From NCBI GenBank assembly GCA_963746175.1, contig CAVVAH010000001.1, positions 1,278,384-1,342,383 on the forward strand: a stretch of DNA of 64,000 nucleotides, given 5' to 3'. The translations under genes were made by a program, and so were the position numbers. Position 1 is the first letter of the stretch. Each line of letters begins with the position of its first letter. Shown here piece by piece: positions 10,289-20,117 of this stretch. Source of the stretch: CAVVAH01 sp963746175 (GTDB taxonomy: Bacteria; Actinomycetota; Actinomycetes; JACCUZ01). The notes under the pieces are model-generated. The model did not search any database. It was not told the DNA's origin and saw only the letters and a program-made list of their open reading frames with translations.

Positions 10289-10579
10289 GTGGCCTACAGC
10301 TGGACCGTCTACGCGACGATGACCGGCCTGCTCGTCGCTGTCGTCGGCCTGCTCGGCACCGCCTTGTTCCAGCTGCTCGGCCGCGTCGACCGGCTCTCCG
10401 ACCGGCTGGACACTCGCTTCGAGCGGATCGACCAGCGCTTCGAGCGGATCGACCAGCGCTTCGAGCGGATCGACCAGCGCTTCGAGACGATGGAGATCCG
10501 CCGGCGCGAGGACAAGGTCGAGGTCCTTGAGCGGCTGGACGTCCTCGCCCAACGGATCACCCGGCTCGAGTCGTCCTGA
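10289..10579 (+). CDS. Small membrane-anchored coiled-coil protein with heptad repeats
   Basis: A 96-residue protein of no recognised family. One membrane segment (MTGLLVAVVGLLGTALFQLL) follows a 10-residue head, then a polar coiled-coil runs to the end. The segment FERIDQR is repeated three times without change and continues as FETMEIRR, a strict heptad pattern. It starts at GTG with a very good Shine-Dalgarno (GAGGAGGT, 5 nt spacing). The layout, anchor plus parallel coiled-coil, suggests an oligomeric scaffold or spacer on the inner membrane face. It stands alone after valS, and converges with clpX. Confidence 0.75.
   Translation: MAYSWTVYATMTGLLVAVVGLLGTALFQLLGRVDRLSDRLDTRFERIDQRFERIDQRFERIDQRFETMEIRRREDKVEVLERLDVLAQRITRLESS
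10418..10480 (+). repeat. Three tandem 21-bp repeats inside the coiled-coil gene
   Basis: Three identical 21-bp units beginning TTCGAGCGGATCGACC sit head to tail at 10418, 10439 and 10460, followed by a partial fourth. Identity at every synonymous position shows recent duplication rather than old heptad conservation. Each adds seven residues, so copy number would change coiled-coil length in exact heptads. Confidence 0.85.
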
Positions 10580-10605
10580 CCTGACTGCCGACAGTTGCGA
10601 GAGCG

Positions 10606-11886
<1,281 letters not shown>

Positions 11887-12042
11887 GCGGTAGTTCCCCT
11901 CTGCCAGCCCGGTCGGACGACCGGGTCGTGTGTGCCACGACGGTACCCTGGCGGGCCCGTCTGCGCCTCCATTCCGCGCCGGGTCGGCGCGGACGGGCGA
12001 GTCGCCCGGCGGCCGCCCCGGGGGCCGCCGCCGGGCGGCGTG

Positions 12043-12669
12043 TCAGACGCCTCGGGTGGTGAGCACGCGGTCGACCAGGCCGTACTCGACGGCCTCCTCC
12101 GCGGTGAGGATCTTGTCGCGCTCGATGTCGACCTCGACCTGCTCCAGGGTGCGGTTGGAGTGCTTGGCGATCATCTCCTCGAGCAGCTTGCGCATGCGGA
12201 GCACCTCGCGGGCCTGGATCTCGACGTCGGAGGCCTGGCCGCCGCCCTCCGTGGAGGGCTGGTGGATGAGGATCCGGGAGTTCGCCAGCGCGAACCGCTT
12301 GCCGGGGGTGCCGGCCGCCAGGATGATCGCCGCCGCCGACGCCGCCTGCCCCAGGCAGGTGGTCTGGATCTCGGGCCGGACGAACTGCATCGTGTCGTAG
12401 ATCGCGGTCAGCGCGGTGAACGAGCCACCGGGCGAGTTGATGTAGATCGAGATGTCGCGGTCGGGGTCGAGGGACTCCAGCGTGAGCAGCTGGGCCATCA
12501 CGTCGTTGGCCGACACGTCGTCGATCTGGGTGCCGAGGAAGATGATGCGCTCCTCGAACAGCTTGTTGTAGGGATCCTGCCGCTTGAAGCCGTAGGAGGT
12601 GCGCTCCTCCATGACGGGGAGCACGTAGCGGGAGCTGGGCTGGTAGAGGTCGCTCATCTGGGCCTTCAT
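12043..12669 (-). CDS. clpP: ClpP2, ATP-dependent Clp protease proteolytic subunit
   Basis: Serine protease subunit of the tetradecameric Clp barrel; actinobacteria need both ClpP1 and ClpP2 rings. The active-site Ser lies in CLGQAASAAAIILAAG, the His in RILIHQPSTEGG and the Asp follows in the ERDKILTAEEAVEYGLVD region. The ATG at 12669 has a strong GAGGAG 10 nt upstream, so it is used here (208 residues). An in-frame ATG at 12720 overlaps the clpP1 stop as ATGA and would add 17 residues; either fits, since the N-terminus is processed in this family. Confidence 0.94.
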   Translation of the reverse strand: MKAQMSDLYQPSSRYVLPVMEERTSYGFKRQDPYNKLFEERIIFLGTQIDDVSANDVMAQLLTLESLDPDRDISIYINSPGGSFTALTAIYDTMQFVRPEIQTTCLGQAASAAAIILAAGTPGKRFALANSRILIHQPSTEGGGQASDVEIQAREVLRMRKLLEEMIAKHSNRTLEQVEVDIERDKILTAEEAVEYGLVDRVLTTRGV

Positions 12670-12716
12670 GGGGGCGTGGTCTCCTCGCGGGCCGCCGGCG
12701 GGTGGGTAGTGGCTGC

Positions 12717-13364
12717 TCATGCCGTGCCGCCCTGGCCGGCGACCTGCCCGGCGCTCGCGACGACCTGGTCGACCAGGCCGTACTCCTTGGCCTCGTCGGC
12801 GGTGAACCAGCGGTCGCGGTCGGAGTCGCGCTCGATCTGCTCGACGGTCTGGCCGGTGTGGCCGGCGATGAGCTCGGCCATCTTCTTCTTGGTGTAGAGC
12901 ATCTGCTCGGCCTGGATGCGGATGTCGGACGCCGTGCCGCCCAGCCCGCCGGACGGCTGGTGCATCATGATCCGCGAGTGCGGCAGCGCGTAGCGCTTGC
13001 CCGGGGTGCCGGCACAGAGCAGGAACTGCCCCATCGACGCGGCCAGGCCCATCGAGACGGTGGCGACGTCGTTGGTGACCCACTGCATCGTGTCGTAGAC
13101 CGCCATGCCCGCGGACACCGAGCCGCCGGGCGAGTTGATGTAGAGCCAGATGTCCTTGTCGGGGTCGTCAGCCGCGAGCAGCAGCAGCTGGGCGCAGATC
13201 GCGTTGGCGTTGGCGTCCTCGACGACGGAGCCGAGGAAGATGATGCGCTCGCGGAGCAGGCGGTTGTAGACCTGGTCGTCGAGGCCCATCCCCTGCGGCT
13301 GCGGGGAGCGCCCCTGCGGGGTCTCGAGGGCGGGCGTGATCAGCCCCTGCATCTGCTCGGTCAC
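12717..13364 (-). CDS. clpP: ClpP1, ATP-dependent Clp protease proteolytic subunit
   Basis: The partner of ClpP2, 215 residues from the chosen GTG. The nucleophile Ser is in VSMGLAASMGQFLLCAG, the His in RIMMHQPSGG, and the oligomerisation helix MLYTKKKMAELIAGHTGQ is present. The GTG at 13364 is preceded by AGGTGAG at good distance, and gives an N-terminus (TEQMQGLITPALE) of usual length; an upstream in-frame start at 13409 would add a nonconserved 15 residues. First gene of the clpP1-clpP2 unit, just downstream of tig. Confidence 0.94.
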   Translation of the reverse strand: MTEQMQGLITPALETPQGRSPQPQGMGLDDQVYNRLLRERIIFLGSVVEDANANAICAQLLLLAADDPDKDIWLYINSPGGSVSAGMAVYDTMQWVTNDVATVSMGLAASMGQFLLCAGTPGKRYALPHSRIMMHQPSGGLGGTASDIRIQAEQMLYTKKKMAELIAGHTGQTVEQIERDSDRDRWFTADEAKEYGLVDQVVASAGQVAGQGGTA

Positions 13365-13502
13365 GTCGGGCTCACCTGTCTCGTCTGATCGGTCTCGACC
13401 GGTGCACACCGGTCACTGGTGCCGACACTAACGCGGGGTCTGGACACGGAAGTCCCCGCCCGGCGGGTGTTCGCTGACGGCGCACGGCCCTCACCCGGAC
13501 AG

Positions 13503-13545
13503 CCGAGGGGCCCCGGCCGGCAGGGTGCGCGGCGGGGCCCCTCGG
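13503..13545 (-). terminator. Hairpin downstream of tig
   Basis: A perfect 13-bp stem (CCGAGGGGCCCCG paired with CGGGGCCCCTCGG) encloses a 17-nt loop, starting 15 bp after the tig stop on the minus strand. There is no T tract, as is usual for actinobacterial stem-loop terminators. It would separate tig from clpP1. Confidence 0.75.
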
Positions 13546-13560
13546 ACGGTGTCTGGCAGC

Positions 13561-14956
13561 TCAGTCGTGGTCGTGACCGGTGTGGTCCTCGACGTCGACC
13601 TCACCGGGGACCTCGCCGGCGACGTCGCCCTCGGGGGCGTCCTCGCGCAGCGTGTCCAGGTCGATCTCGCGACCGGACGCGTCCGTGATCTTGGCCTTCT
13701 CCAGCACGAGTGCCAGCGCCTTGCCGCGGACGACCTCGCTCACGAGCATCGGGACCTGGCCGCCCTGGACGACCTGCTGGACGAACTGGTCCGGGCTCAT
13801 GCCGTAGCGCGCCGCCGTACGGACGAGGTGCTCGGTGAGCTCCTGCTCGTTGACCGACAGCTGCTCCTTCTCGACGATCTTCTCGAGGACGAACTGGGCG
13901 GTCATCGCGTCCCGGGTGCTCTTGAGGAGCTCGGCGTCGAACTCCTCCTCGGTCTGCCCCTCGGCGGCGAGGAAGTCGGCCCTGCTCATGCCGGCGGACT
14001 CGAGCTGGTGGGCCAGCGAGTGGTTGCGCGCGTCGATCTCGGCCTTGACGACGCCCTCGGGCAGCGGCAGGTCGACGGAGTCCAGCAGCTTCTCCAGGAC
14101 CCGGTCGCGCGCCTGGACGCCCTGCTGCACCGTCTTCATGTTCTCGACCCGGCTGCGGACGTCGCTGCGCAGCTCGTCGAGGGTGTCGAACTCGCTCGCG
14201 GTCTGGGCGAAGTCGTCGTCGAGCTCGGGGAGCTCGCGCTCCTTGACCGACTTCACCTCGACGGTGACGACGGCCTCCTCGCCGGCGTGGTCGCCGCCGA
14301 CGAGAGTCGTCGTGAAGTCGCGGGTCTCGCCGGCGCTCAGCCCGACGACCGCCTCGTCGAGCCCCTCGAGCAGCGCGCCGCCGCCGACCTGGTAGCTCAG
14401 GCCCTTGGCGGTGAGGTCCGGCACGGCCTCGCCGCCGACCGTCGCGGACAGGTCGATCGAGAGGAAGTCGCCGTCGGCGACCGCACGGTCGACGCCCGTG
14501 AGGGTGCCGAACCGGGCCCGCAGCCCGTCGACCTGCTCGTCGATCTCGGCGTCGGTCACCTCGGCGTCGTCGACGGTGACCTCGAGTGCCCTCGTACTCC
14601 GGCAGGTCGAACTCCGGGCGGACGTCGACCTCGGCGGTGAAGGTGAGGTGCTGGCCGTCCTCGAGCTCGGTGACGTCGACGTCGGGCTGCCCGATCACCT
14701 TGACGTCGTTGGCCTCGACGGCGTCGCCGTAGAACTTGGGCAGCGCGTCGTTGACGGCCTCCTCCAGCACCATGCCGCGGCCGAAGCGCTGGTCGATGAC
14801 GCGCGGCGGCACCTTGCCCTTGCGGAAGCCGGGGATGGTGACCTGCGAGCCGATCTTGCGGTAGGCCGCGTCCAGGCTCGGCTTGAGCTCCTCGAACGGC
14901 ACCTCCACGGTCAGCTTGACCCGCGTCGGGTTCAGGGTCTCGAGATCGCTCTTCAC
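13561..14956 (-). CDS. tig: Trigger factor, interrupted by a one-base frameshift
   Basis: Ribosome-bound chaperone and prolyl isomerase. The N-terminal ribosome-binding domain with its signature GFRKGKVPPRVIDQRFG is in one frame up to DVRPEFDLPEYEG; the reading must then skip one base near 14587 to continue as LEVTVDDAEVTDAEIDEQ, the PPIase domain (VDRAVADGDFLSIDLSA) and the C-terminal helical arms. The footprint of 1396 nt is 465 codons plus one base, exactly a normal trigger factor of 464 residues with an acidic His/Asp tail (DVEDHTGHDHD). The surplus base is most likely a sequence error. Confidence 0.92.
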
Positions 14957-15042
14957 GGTCGGGAAGCTCCTCAGGGCATGCGGGGACGTTCGGCGGTCGG
15001 CTCGGTGCGGGCTCGCGCGGCGGGCGCCTGCGTGGGCGGTGA

Positions 15043-15118
15043 TGGTCGGGGCGGGGAGACTCGAACTCCCGATCTCCTGCCCCCAAAGCAGGCGCGCTAG
15101 CCACTACGCTACGCCCCG
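15043..15118 (-). tRNA. tRNA-Pro (anticodon TGG)
   Basis: On the minus strand a complete cloverleaf can be folded: acceptor CGGGGCG/CGCCCCG, anticodon stem CCTGC/GCAGG with loop TTTGGGG giving TGG, T arm GGGAG-TTCGAGT-CTCCC, discriminator A. The CCA end is encoded (15043-15045). It lies between tig and tRNA-Gly, transcribed away from the latter. Confidence 0.96.
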
Positions 15119-15180
15119 CAGCGCTCCTGGCATCCTAGAGCCAGGCCGCCGTGCACGCGAACGCACGCGCACGGCCGCAC

Positions 15181-15254
15181 GCGGGTGTAGCTCAATGGCA
15201 GAGCTCCAGCCTTCCAAGCTGGTCATGCGGGTTCGATTCCCGTCACCCGCTCCA
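15181..15254 (+). tRNA. tRNA-Gly (anticodon TCC)
   Basis: Acceptor GCGGGTG/CACCCGC, D arm GCTCAATGGCAGAGC, anticodon stem CCAGC/GCTGG with loop CTTCCAA giving TCC, T arm CGGGTTCGATTCCCG, discriminator T. CCA is encoded at 15252-15254. Confidence 0.96.
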
Positions 15255-15295
15255 CTCGTGCCCCACCCGTTCGCCTCCCCAAGGCTTCGGGTCGG

Positions 15296-15375
15296 ATGGC
15301 AGCTGTCCCGCTGTCGTGCGCCCCGTCAGAGCGGCTTCGGACAGGACGGAGCACGTGCCGGAATCCCGCCGTTTC
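15296..15375. repeat. Dispersed intergenic repeat, copy 1
   Basis: The core GTCAGAGCGGCTTCGGAC at 15325-15342 recurs, with a similar surround of about 60-80 bp, at 30321-30338, at 22759 (as GTCAGAGCGCTTTGGA) and inverted at 26395-26406. Copy 1 and the 30.3-kb copy also share ATCCCGCCGT about 40 nt after the core start. This copy lies in the convergent gap between tRNA-Gly and the SpoIIE-type phosphatase gene. Confidence 0.7.
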
Positions 15376-15405
15376 CCGGTTCCGCGGATGACGGGGAGAC
15401 GGACG

Positions 15406-16435
15406 TCACTCGCGCCAGATGAGGACGACGGCGCGGTCGTCGTTGACGGCGGCCGCGACCCGGTCGATCAGGCGCTTGGCGCCGTGCCGGAAGCCCTTGG
15501 TGACCAGGCGCTCGGCTTCGCCGAGGAGCTTGTCGATGCCCACCTCGATGTCCTGACCGGGCTTCTCGATCAGGCCGTCGGTGAAGAGCAGCAGGGCGTC
15601 GCCACGGTCCAGCCGGCCGCGCTCGGAGACGAACTTCGCGTCCGGGAAGACGCCGAGGAGAGGGCCCTCGCTGGCCTCGCTCATCCGCCAGCGGCCCGAG
15701 CCGGCGGAGAACTGCACGGCCGGCGGGTGGCCGGCCACCGAGACGACGTACTCCCCGGAGTCGAGGTCGATCATGACGTGCGCGACCGTGGCGAACCCCT
15801 CCTCCCACTGCTGGCGCAGCAGGTAGCGGTTCGTCGCCGGCAGGAACTCCTCGTGCGTGACCGACCCGAGGAGACCGCCGAACGCACCGGACAGCAGCAG
15901 GGCGCGGGTGCCGGCGTCGACACCCTTGCCGGAGACGTCGACCAGCGCGACCTCGAGCTGGCTGCCGTCGTCGGAGCGTGTCGCCACCAGGAAGTCGCCG
16001 GAGAACGACGCGCCTCCGGCGGAGCGGAGCACGACCTCGGCGGACCAGCCGCTCGGGCAGGCCGGGCATCTCCCCCTGCGCCACCAGCCGGTCGCGCAGG
16101 TCCACGAGCATCGAGTCGCCGCGCGTGCCCTGCACACCGAGGCGGCCACGCGATCGCGCCAGCGAGTGCACGATCGCGCCCGTCGCCCCCACGACGAGGA
16201 CCGCGCCGGGGCTCACCCGTGGCGCCGTCGCCTGGAGGATCTCGGCCAGCACGATCAGGCCGACGACGAGGTCGAGGAGCAGCAGGCTGCGCACCGTCAG
16301 CATGAAGCCGCCGACGAGCAGCACCAGGGCCAGGCTCGACAGCGGGAACCACGAGCGGTCGACGACGAACAGAGCACCGAGCCCGGCGGCGCACAGGGCG
16401 AGCGCGCCCAGCGCGAAGGCGTCCGAGTGCAGCAC
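15406..16435 (-). CDS. Membrane PP2C-type serine phosphatase (SpoIIE/RsbU class), frameshifted
   Basis: The N-terminal part carries about three membrane segments (ALGALALCAAGLGALFVV, SSLALVLLVGGFMLTV, LLLDLVVGLIVLAEILQ) and a linker ending LVAQGEMPGLP; a one-base skip near 16053-16057 then gives SGWSAEVVLRSAGGASFSGDFLVA and the rest of a SpoIIE-type phosphatase: VALVDVSGKGVDAGTRALLLSG, VSVAGHPPAVQF, LLLFTDGLIEKP and the final DDRAVVLIWRE. Metal-binding Asp residues (SGDF, VDVSGKG, FTDG) are visible. Such enzymes usually dephosphorylate anti-anti-sigma factors in partner-switching; none is encoded nearby. The GTG at 16435 is the first start in frame, but the coherent sequence RLSTWLRRH upstream suggests the true start may lie further out. 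Confidence 0.82.
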
Positions 16436-16639
16436 GTGCCGGCGGAGCCAGGTGGAGAGACGCCACCACCTCGGCGCCTGAGCCGCGCCGGCGGCGTGAC
16501 CGCGTGCCCACCATGCCGACGACAGTAGCGAGCGTCCCGGAGCGCGACGCCCGTTCCGTCCGGAGAGTCACGGAGCCGCACGGTCCGACCGGGACGATTG
16601 ATGTGGCTGGGGACGAACCGGTTCTGGTACTCCTGGGGC

Positions 16640-17890
16640 ATGAGCGAGCAACGCACCGCCGCCGGCGGCCGCTGGCCGGTCCGTGTCCTCGGCGCCGACG
16701 CCTGGGCGGCCTTCACCGACGTCGACTCGCACGCGTTCGGGACGACGTTCCCGGCCGAGATCGGCGAGTCGGAGCGGCCGTACTTCGGCCTCGGCAGGGA
16801 CATCGGCGCGTACGACGGGGACGTGCTCGTGGGCATCGCGAACGCGTACGAGCTCGACCTGACCGTGCCGGGCCGCACGGTGCCGACGGCGGGAGTCAGC
16901 TGGGTCGGGGTGCTCCCCACCTACCGGCGTCGCGGCGTGCTCAGCTCACTGATGTCCAGCCAGCTGACCTGGCTGCACGAGCAGGGCAGGGAGCCGGTGG
17001 CCGCCCTCTGGGCGTCCGAGCCGCAGATCTACGGCCGCTACGGCTACGGGCTCGCGTCCCGCCACTGGTCGGCAACCGTGCCCCGCGGCGCGACCGCGCT
17101 GCTGCCGGACGCGCCGGCCGACGACCGGCTGCGCCTGCGGCTGGTGCCCGCCGGCGACTGGGCCCTGACCGCACCGGTCTACGACGCCGTGGCGCCCACC
17201 CGGCCCGGCATGTTCGCGCGCGACGAGCGGTGGTGGACGCGCGCCGTACGCGACGAGGAGTCGATGCGGCAGGGCAGGTCGGCGCTGCGCTGCGTCGTCG
17301 CCGAGGACGACGGCGGGGTCCGCGGCTACTCCCGGTACGCCACCAAGTCGTCGTTCGGCGCCGACTTCGGTCAGGGCGTCGTCGCTGTGCGCGAGGTCCT
17401 GGCCACGGACCCGGCCGCGCTGGCCACGCTGTACCGCTTCCTGTTCGACCTCGACCTGATGGGCAGCACCGAGCTGTGGAACCTGCCGGTCGACGACCCG
17501 CTGGTGCACTGGCTCACGAACCCACGCCGGGCCAAGCCCGAGACGGGCGACGCCCTCTACGTCCGGCTCGTCGACGTCGACCGGGCGCTGGCCGCCCGCA
17601 CCTACGCCGCGGACGTCGACGTCGTCCTCGACGTCACCGACACGCGTTGTCCCTGGAACGCCGGTCGCTGGCGGCTGACGGGCGGCACCGACGGGGCGAC
17701 GTGCAGCCGCACCGACGACGCGGCCGAGCTGGCACTCGACGTGCGCGAGCTGGGTGCGGCGTACCTCGGCAGCACGTCGCTGGTCGAGCTGGCCGCCGCG
17801 GGGCGGGCGCAGGGCTCGGCGGAGGCGGTCCGCGCAGCGGCCACGGCGTTCGCGCACTCCCCCGCTGCCTGGTGCCCGGTGGTGTTCTGA
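16640..17890 (+). CDS. Eis-family GNAT N-acetyltransferase
   Basis: A 416-residue protein of the Eis type: two GNAT domains and a C-terminal sterol-carrier-like domain. The acetyl-CoA motif is VGVLPTYRRRGVLSSLM, and the conserved Tyr region is IYGRYGYGLASRHW. The protein ends in Phe (CPVVF), as does Mycobacterium Eis, where the terminal carboxylate acts as catalytic base. Mycobacterial Eis acetylates aminoglycoside amines and host protein lysines; the substrate here is unknown. The ATG chosen starts MSEQRTAAGG; an ATG at 16598 would add 14 unconserved residues. Confidence 0.9.
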   Translation: MSEQRTAAGGRWPVRVLGADAWAAFTDVDSHAFGTTFPAEIGESERPYFGLGRDIGAYDGDVLVGIANAYELDLTVPGRTVPTAGVSWVGVLPTYRRRGVLSSLMSSQLTWLHEQGREPVAALWASEPQIYGRYGYGLASRHWSATVPRGATALLPDAPADDRLRLRLVPAGDWALTAPVYDAVAPTRPGMFARDERWWTRAVRDEESMRQGRSALRCVVAEDDGGVRGYSRYATKSSFGADFGQGVVAVREVLATDPAALATLYRFLFDLDLMGSTELWNLPVDDPLVHWLTNPRRAKPETGDALYVRLVDVDRALAARTYAADVDVVLDVTDTRCPWNAGRWRLTGGTDGATCSRTDDAAELALDVRELGAAYLGSTSLVELAAAGRAQGSAEAVRAAATAFAHSPAAWCPVVF

Positions 17891-17898
17891 GCCGCCGG

Positions 17899-18384
17899 CT
17901 ACGCCAGCGCGGGCGGTCCCGGCAGCTCGGGCAGGTCGCCGGACTCCTCGAAGGCCGCGATCATCTCGATCCGGCGGGCGTGCCGCGCGTCGCCGCTGAA
18001 CGGTGTCGTGACGAACCGCTCGACCAGCCGGGTCGCCTCGTCCAGCGAGTGCATCCGGGCGCCGACGGCCACGACGTTGGCGTCGTTGTGCTCGCGGCCC
18101 AGCGACGCCGTGTCGTCGTTCCACGCGAGCGCGGCCCGCACGCCGGGGACCTTGTTGGCGGCGATCGCCTCGCCGTTGCCGGACCCGCCGATCACGACGC
18201 CGAGGCTGCCGGTGTCGTTGACCACCGCGGCGGCGGCCCGCAGGACGAATGGCGGGTAGTCGTCGACGGGGTCGTACTCCACCGGCCCGTGGTCGACCAC
18301 CTCGTAGCCGAGGCGGTGCAGCGCCTCGGTCAGCTGGGCCTTGAGCTCGAAGCCGGCGTGGTCGGAGCCGAGGTGCACGCGCAT
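17899..18384 (-). CDS. rpiB: Ribose-5-phosphate isomerase B
   Basis: RpiB (161 residues) interconverts ribose 5-phosphate and ribulose 5-phosphate in the pentose phosphate pathway. The start MRVHLGSDHAGFELK and the phosphate loop are typical. The active-site loop reads VIGGSGNGEAIAANKV, that is the actinobacterial form in which a Glu replaces the catalytic Cys of the E. coli enzyme. His and Arg ligands lie in REHNDANVVAVGARM. It converges with the acetyltransferase gene (8-bp gap) and diverges from the DUF429 gene. Confidence 0.95.
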   Translation of the reverse strand: MRVHLGSDHAGFELKAQLTEALHRLGYEVVDHGPVEYDPVDDYPPFVLRAAAAVVNDTGSLGVVIGGSGNGEAIAANKVPGVRAALAWNDDTASLGREHNDANVVAVGARMHSLDEATRLVERFVTTPFSGDARHARRIEMIAAFEESGDLPELPGPPALA

Positions 18385-18410
18385 GCTGCGCAGTCTGGCA
18401 GGAGCCGGCC

Positions 18411-19064
18411 GTGACGCGCTGCCTCGGACTCGACGGCGCCCGCGGCGGCTGGGTCGGCGCCCTCGTGGCGGACGGCCGGGTCCGCTGGCTGCGCTTCGGC
18501 CACGTCACCGAGGCGCTGGCTCTCGACGTCGAGGTCGTGGGGGTCGACATGCCGGTCGGGCTGCCGGCGACCGGTCGGCGCGAGTGCGACGTGCTCGCCA
18601 AGTCCTTCCTCGGGCGGGCGCACCCGCGGGTGTTCCTGGCGCCGCCCCGCGGCGTCCTGGCGGCCGAGGCCTACCCGGACGCGAACCGGGTGCACCGTGA
18701 GCTGACCGGCGGGCTCGGCCTGTCCGTGCAGACGTGGCACCTGGTGCCCAAGGTGCGGGAGGTGGACGGGGTCGCGGGCGACCCGCGTCTGGTCGAGGTG
18801 CACCCCGAGCTGTCCTTCGCCGAGCTGGGCGGGACGGGCGCGCTGCCGTCCAAGAAGACCGCCGCCGGCCGAGCGCTGCGCATCGAGACGCTGCGCCGAT
18901 GGCTGCCGGACCTCACCGCCGACGACGTGCCCGCCGGGGACGACGGGCTGGACGCGCTGGCAGTCGCCTGGTCGGCGCACCGCTGGCTGGCAGGCACGGC
19001 GCGCACGATGCCCGACCCCCCGCGGTACGACGAGCGGGGCCGGCCGATGCGGATCGTGACCTGA
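18411..19064 (+). CDS. DUF429 family protein (predicted RNase H-fold nuclease)
   Basis: A 217-residue soluble protein. The N-terminus (CLGLDGARGGWVGALV) and the second acidic strand (VEVVGVDMPVGLP) match the DUF429 family, which is predicted to have an RNase H-like fold with acidic catalytic residues; a further DDGLDALAVAWSAHRW near the C-terminus fits the last acidic motif. Biochemical function is not established. GTG start with AGGAG 6 nt upstream; 26 bp from the divergent rpiB start. Confidence 0.85.
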   Translation: MTRCLGLDGARGGWVGALVADGRVRWLRFGHVTEALALDVEVVGVDMPVGLPATGRRECDVLAKSFLGRAHPRVFLAPPRGVLAAEAYPDANRVHRELTGGLGLSVQTWHLVPKVREVDGVAGDPRLVEVHPELSFAELGGTGALPSKKTAAGRALRIETLRRWLPDLTADDVPAGDDGLDALAVAWSAHRWLAGTARTMPDPPRYDERGRPMRIVT

Positions 19065-19068
19065 CGGG

Positions 19069-19284
19069 TCAGGCCGGGGCGGAACCCTCCGGCTCGAGCA
19101 CGATCTCGTCGGCGCGCTGCTCGGGCACCTCGGGCACCGCCGGCACGTCGGTCACGTCAGCGGCGCCGAACGCGCGGTCGTGCGGGTGCTCGGCGTGCCG
19201 CAGAGGGGGCACGACGTAGACGGGGTCGACCCCGACCCATGAACAGCTGTCGACGTCCCAGTAGCCCGGCCGCACGTTGATCAC
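19069..19284 (-). CDS. Small hypothetical protein
   Basis: A 71-residue acidic protein of no recognised family, starting VINVRPGYWDVDSCSWVG and ending in a Pro/Glu-rich segment (VPEVPEQRADEIVLEPEG). The GTG at 19284 has GAGAGG about 10 nt upstream; another GTG two codons earlier is possible. It ends 4 bp from the DUF429 gene stop on the other strand. Coding is supported by the codon pattern and Shine-Dalgarno only. Confidence 0.55.
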   Translation of the reverse strand: MINVRPGYWDVDSCSWVGVDPVYVVPPLRHAEHPHDRAFGAADVTDVPAVPEVPEQRADEIVLEPEGSAPA

Positions 19285-19370
19285 TGACGACACACCTCTC
19301 AGTCCCCGTCGTTGGCGACCATCGTGCGCCTCCGAGGGGCCGCGCGTCAGCACATTTCGGCCACCGGTCG

Positions 19371-20015
19371 TCAGTCGAAGATCGGGTCCCGCGTGCGGGT
19401 CCGCTTCAGCTCGAAGAAGCCGTCGGTGCCGGCCACCAGGCGGACGCCGTCCCAGAGCCGGCCGGCGGCCTCGCCGCGCGGGATCGGGGACAGGACCGGC
19501 CCGAAGAACGCGACGCCCTCGACCGAGATGACCGGGGTCCCGACCTCCATGCCCACCTGGTCCATGCCCGCGTGGTGCGAGGCCTTCATCGCCTCGTCGT
19601 GCACGTCGGTGGCCATCGCGTCGGCAAGGGCCGGCGGCAGCCCGACCTCGGCGAGTGCTGCCTCGATCGTCTCGCGGTCCTTCGGCAGCTTCTCGTGGTG
19701 GAAGCGGGTGCCGAGCGCCGTGTAGAGCGGCAGTGCGACCTCGTCGCCGTGCGCCTGCACGGCCGCGGTGACGACCCGCGCCGGACCCCACGCCTCGTCC
19801 ATCACCTTGCGGTAGTCCGGCGGCAGGTCGCGGTCCTCGTTGAGGTACGCCAGGGACATCACGTGCCATCGCACGTCGACGTCGCGAACCTGCTCGACCT
19901 CCAGCATCCAGCGGGAGGCGATCCAGGCCCACGGGCAGATCGGGTCGAACCAGAAGTCCGCGCTCGCGGGGACGTTGTCGGACGTTCCGGGCGCGCCAAA
20001 GGTACGAGAGGTCAC
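19371..20015 (-). CDS. DsbA-fold mycothiol-dependent nitroreductase (Rv2466c family)
   Basis: A 214-residue thioredoxin-fold oxidoreductase. The active-site motif DFWFDPICPWAWIASRWML has CPWA in the place of CxxC, the signature of the Rv2466c family of M. tuberculosis, which uses mycothiol or mycoredoxin and reduces nitro prodrugs. The helical insert (LPPDYRKVMDEAWGPARVV) and the conserved GTPVISVEGVAFFGPV follow. The GTG at 20015 is used because it gives the usual short N-terminus; GTG at 20036 is possible. It is divergent from pepN. Confidence 0.88.
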   Translation of the reverse strand: MTSRTFGAPGTSDNVPASADFWFDPICPWAWIASRWMLEVEQVRDVDVRWHVMSLAYLNEDRDLPPDYRKVMDEAWGPARVVTAAVQAHGDEVALPLYTALGTRFHHEKLPKDRETIEAALAEVGLPPALADAMATDVHDEAMKASHHAGMDQVGMEVGTPVISVEGVAFFGPVLSPIPRGEAAGRLWDGVRLVAGTDGFFELKRTRTRDPIFD

Positions 20016-20117
20016 GATCGCGACAACTCTGGGCACAGGGACGGCATTCCCGTGCGGTCGTCGCTGAGGCCGCGTGCGAGGATCTCCCGTCCCCCTCGTG
20101 AACGGAAGAGATCAGTC

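Noticed and set aside
13601..14587. Continuation of the N-terminal trigger-factor frame as a Arg-rich protein
   Set aside because: After the frameshift the sequence is an Arg/Gly-rich shadow of the true PPIase and C-terminal domain, which continue in the other frame.
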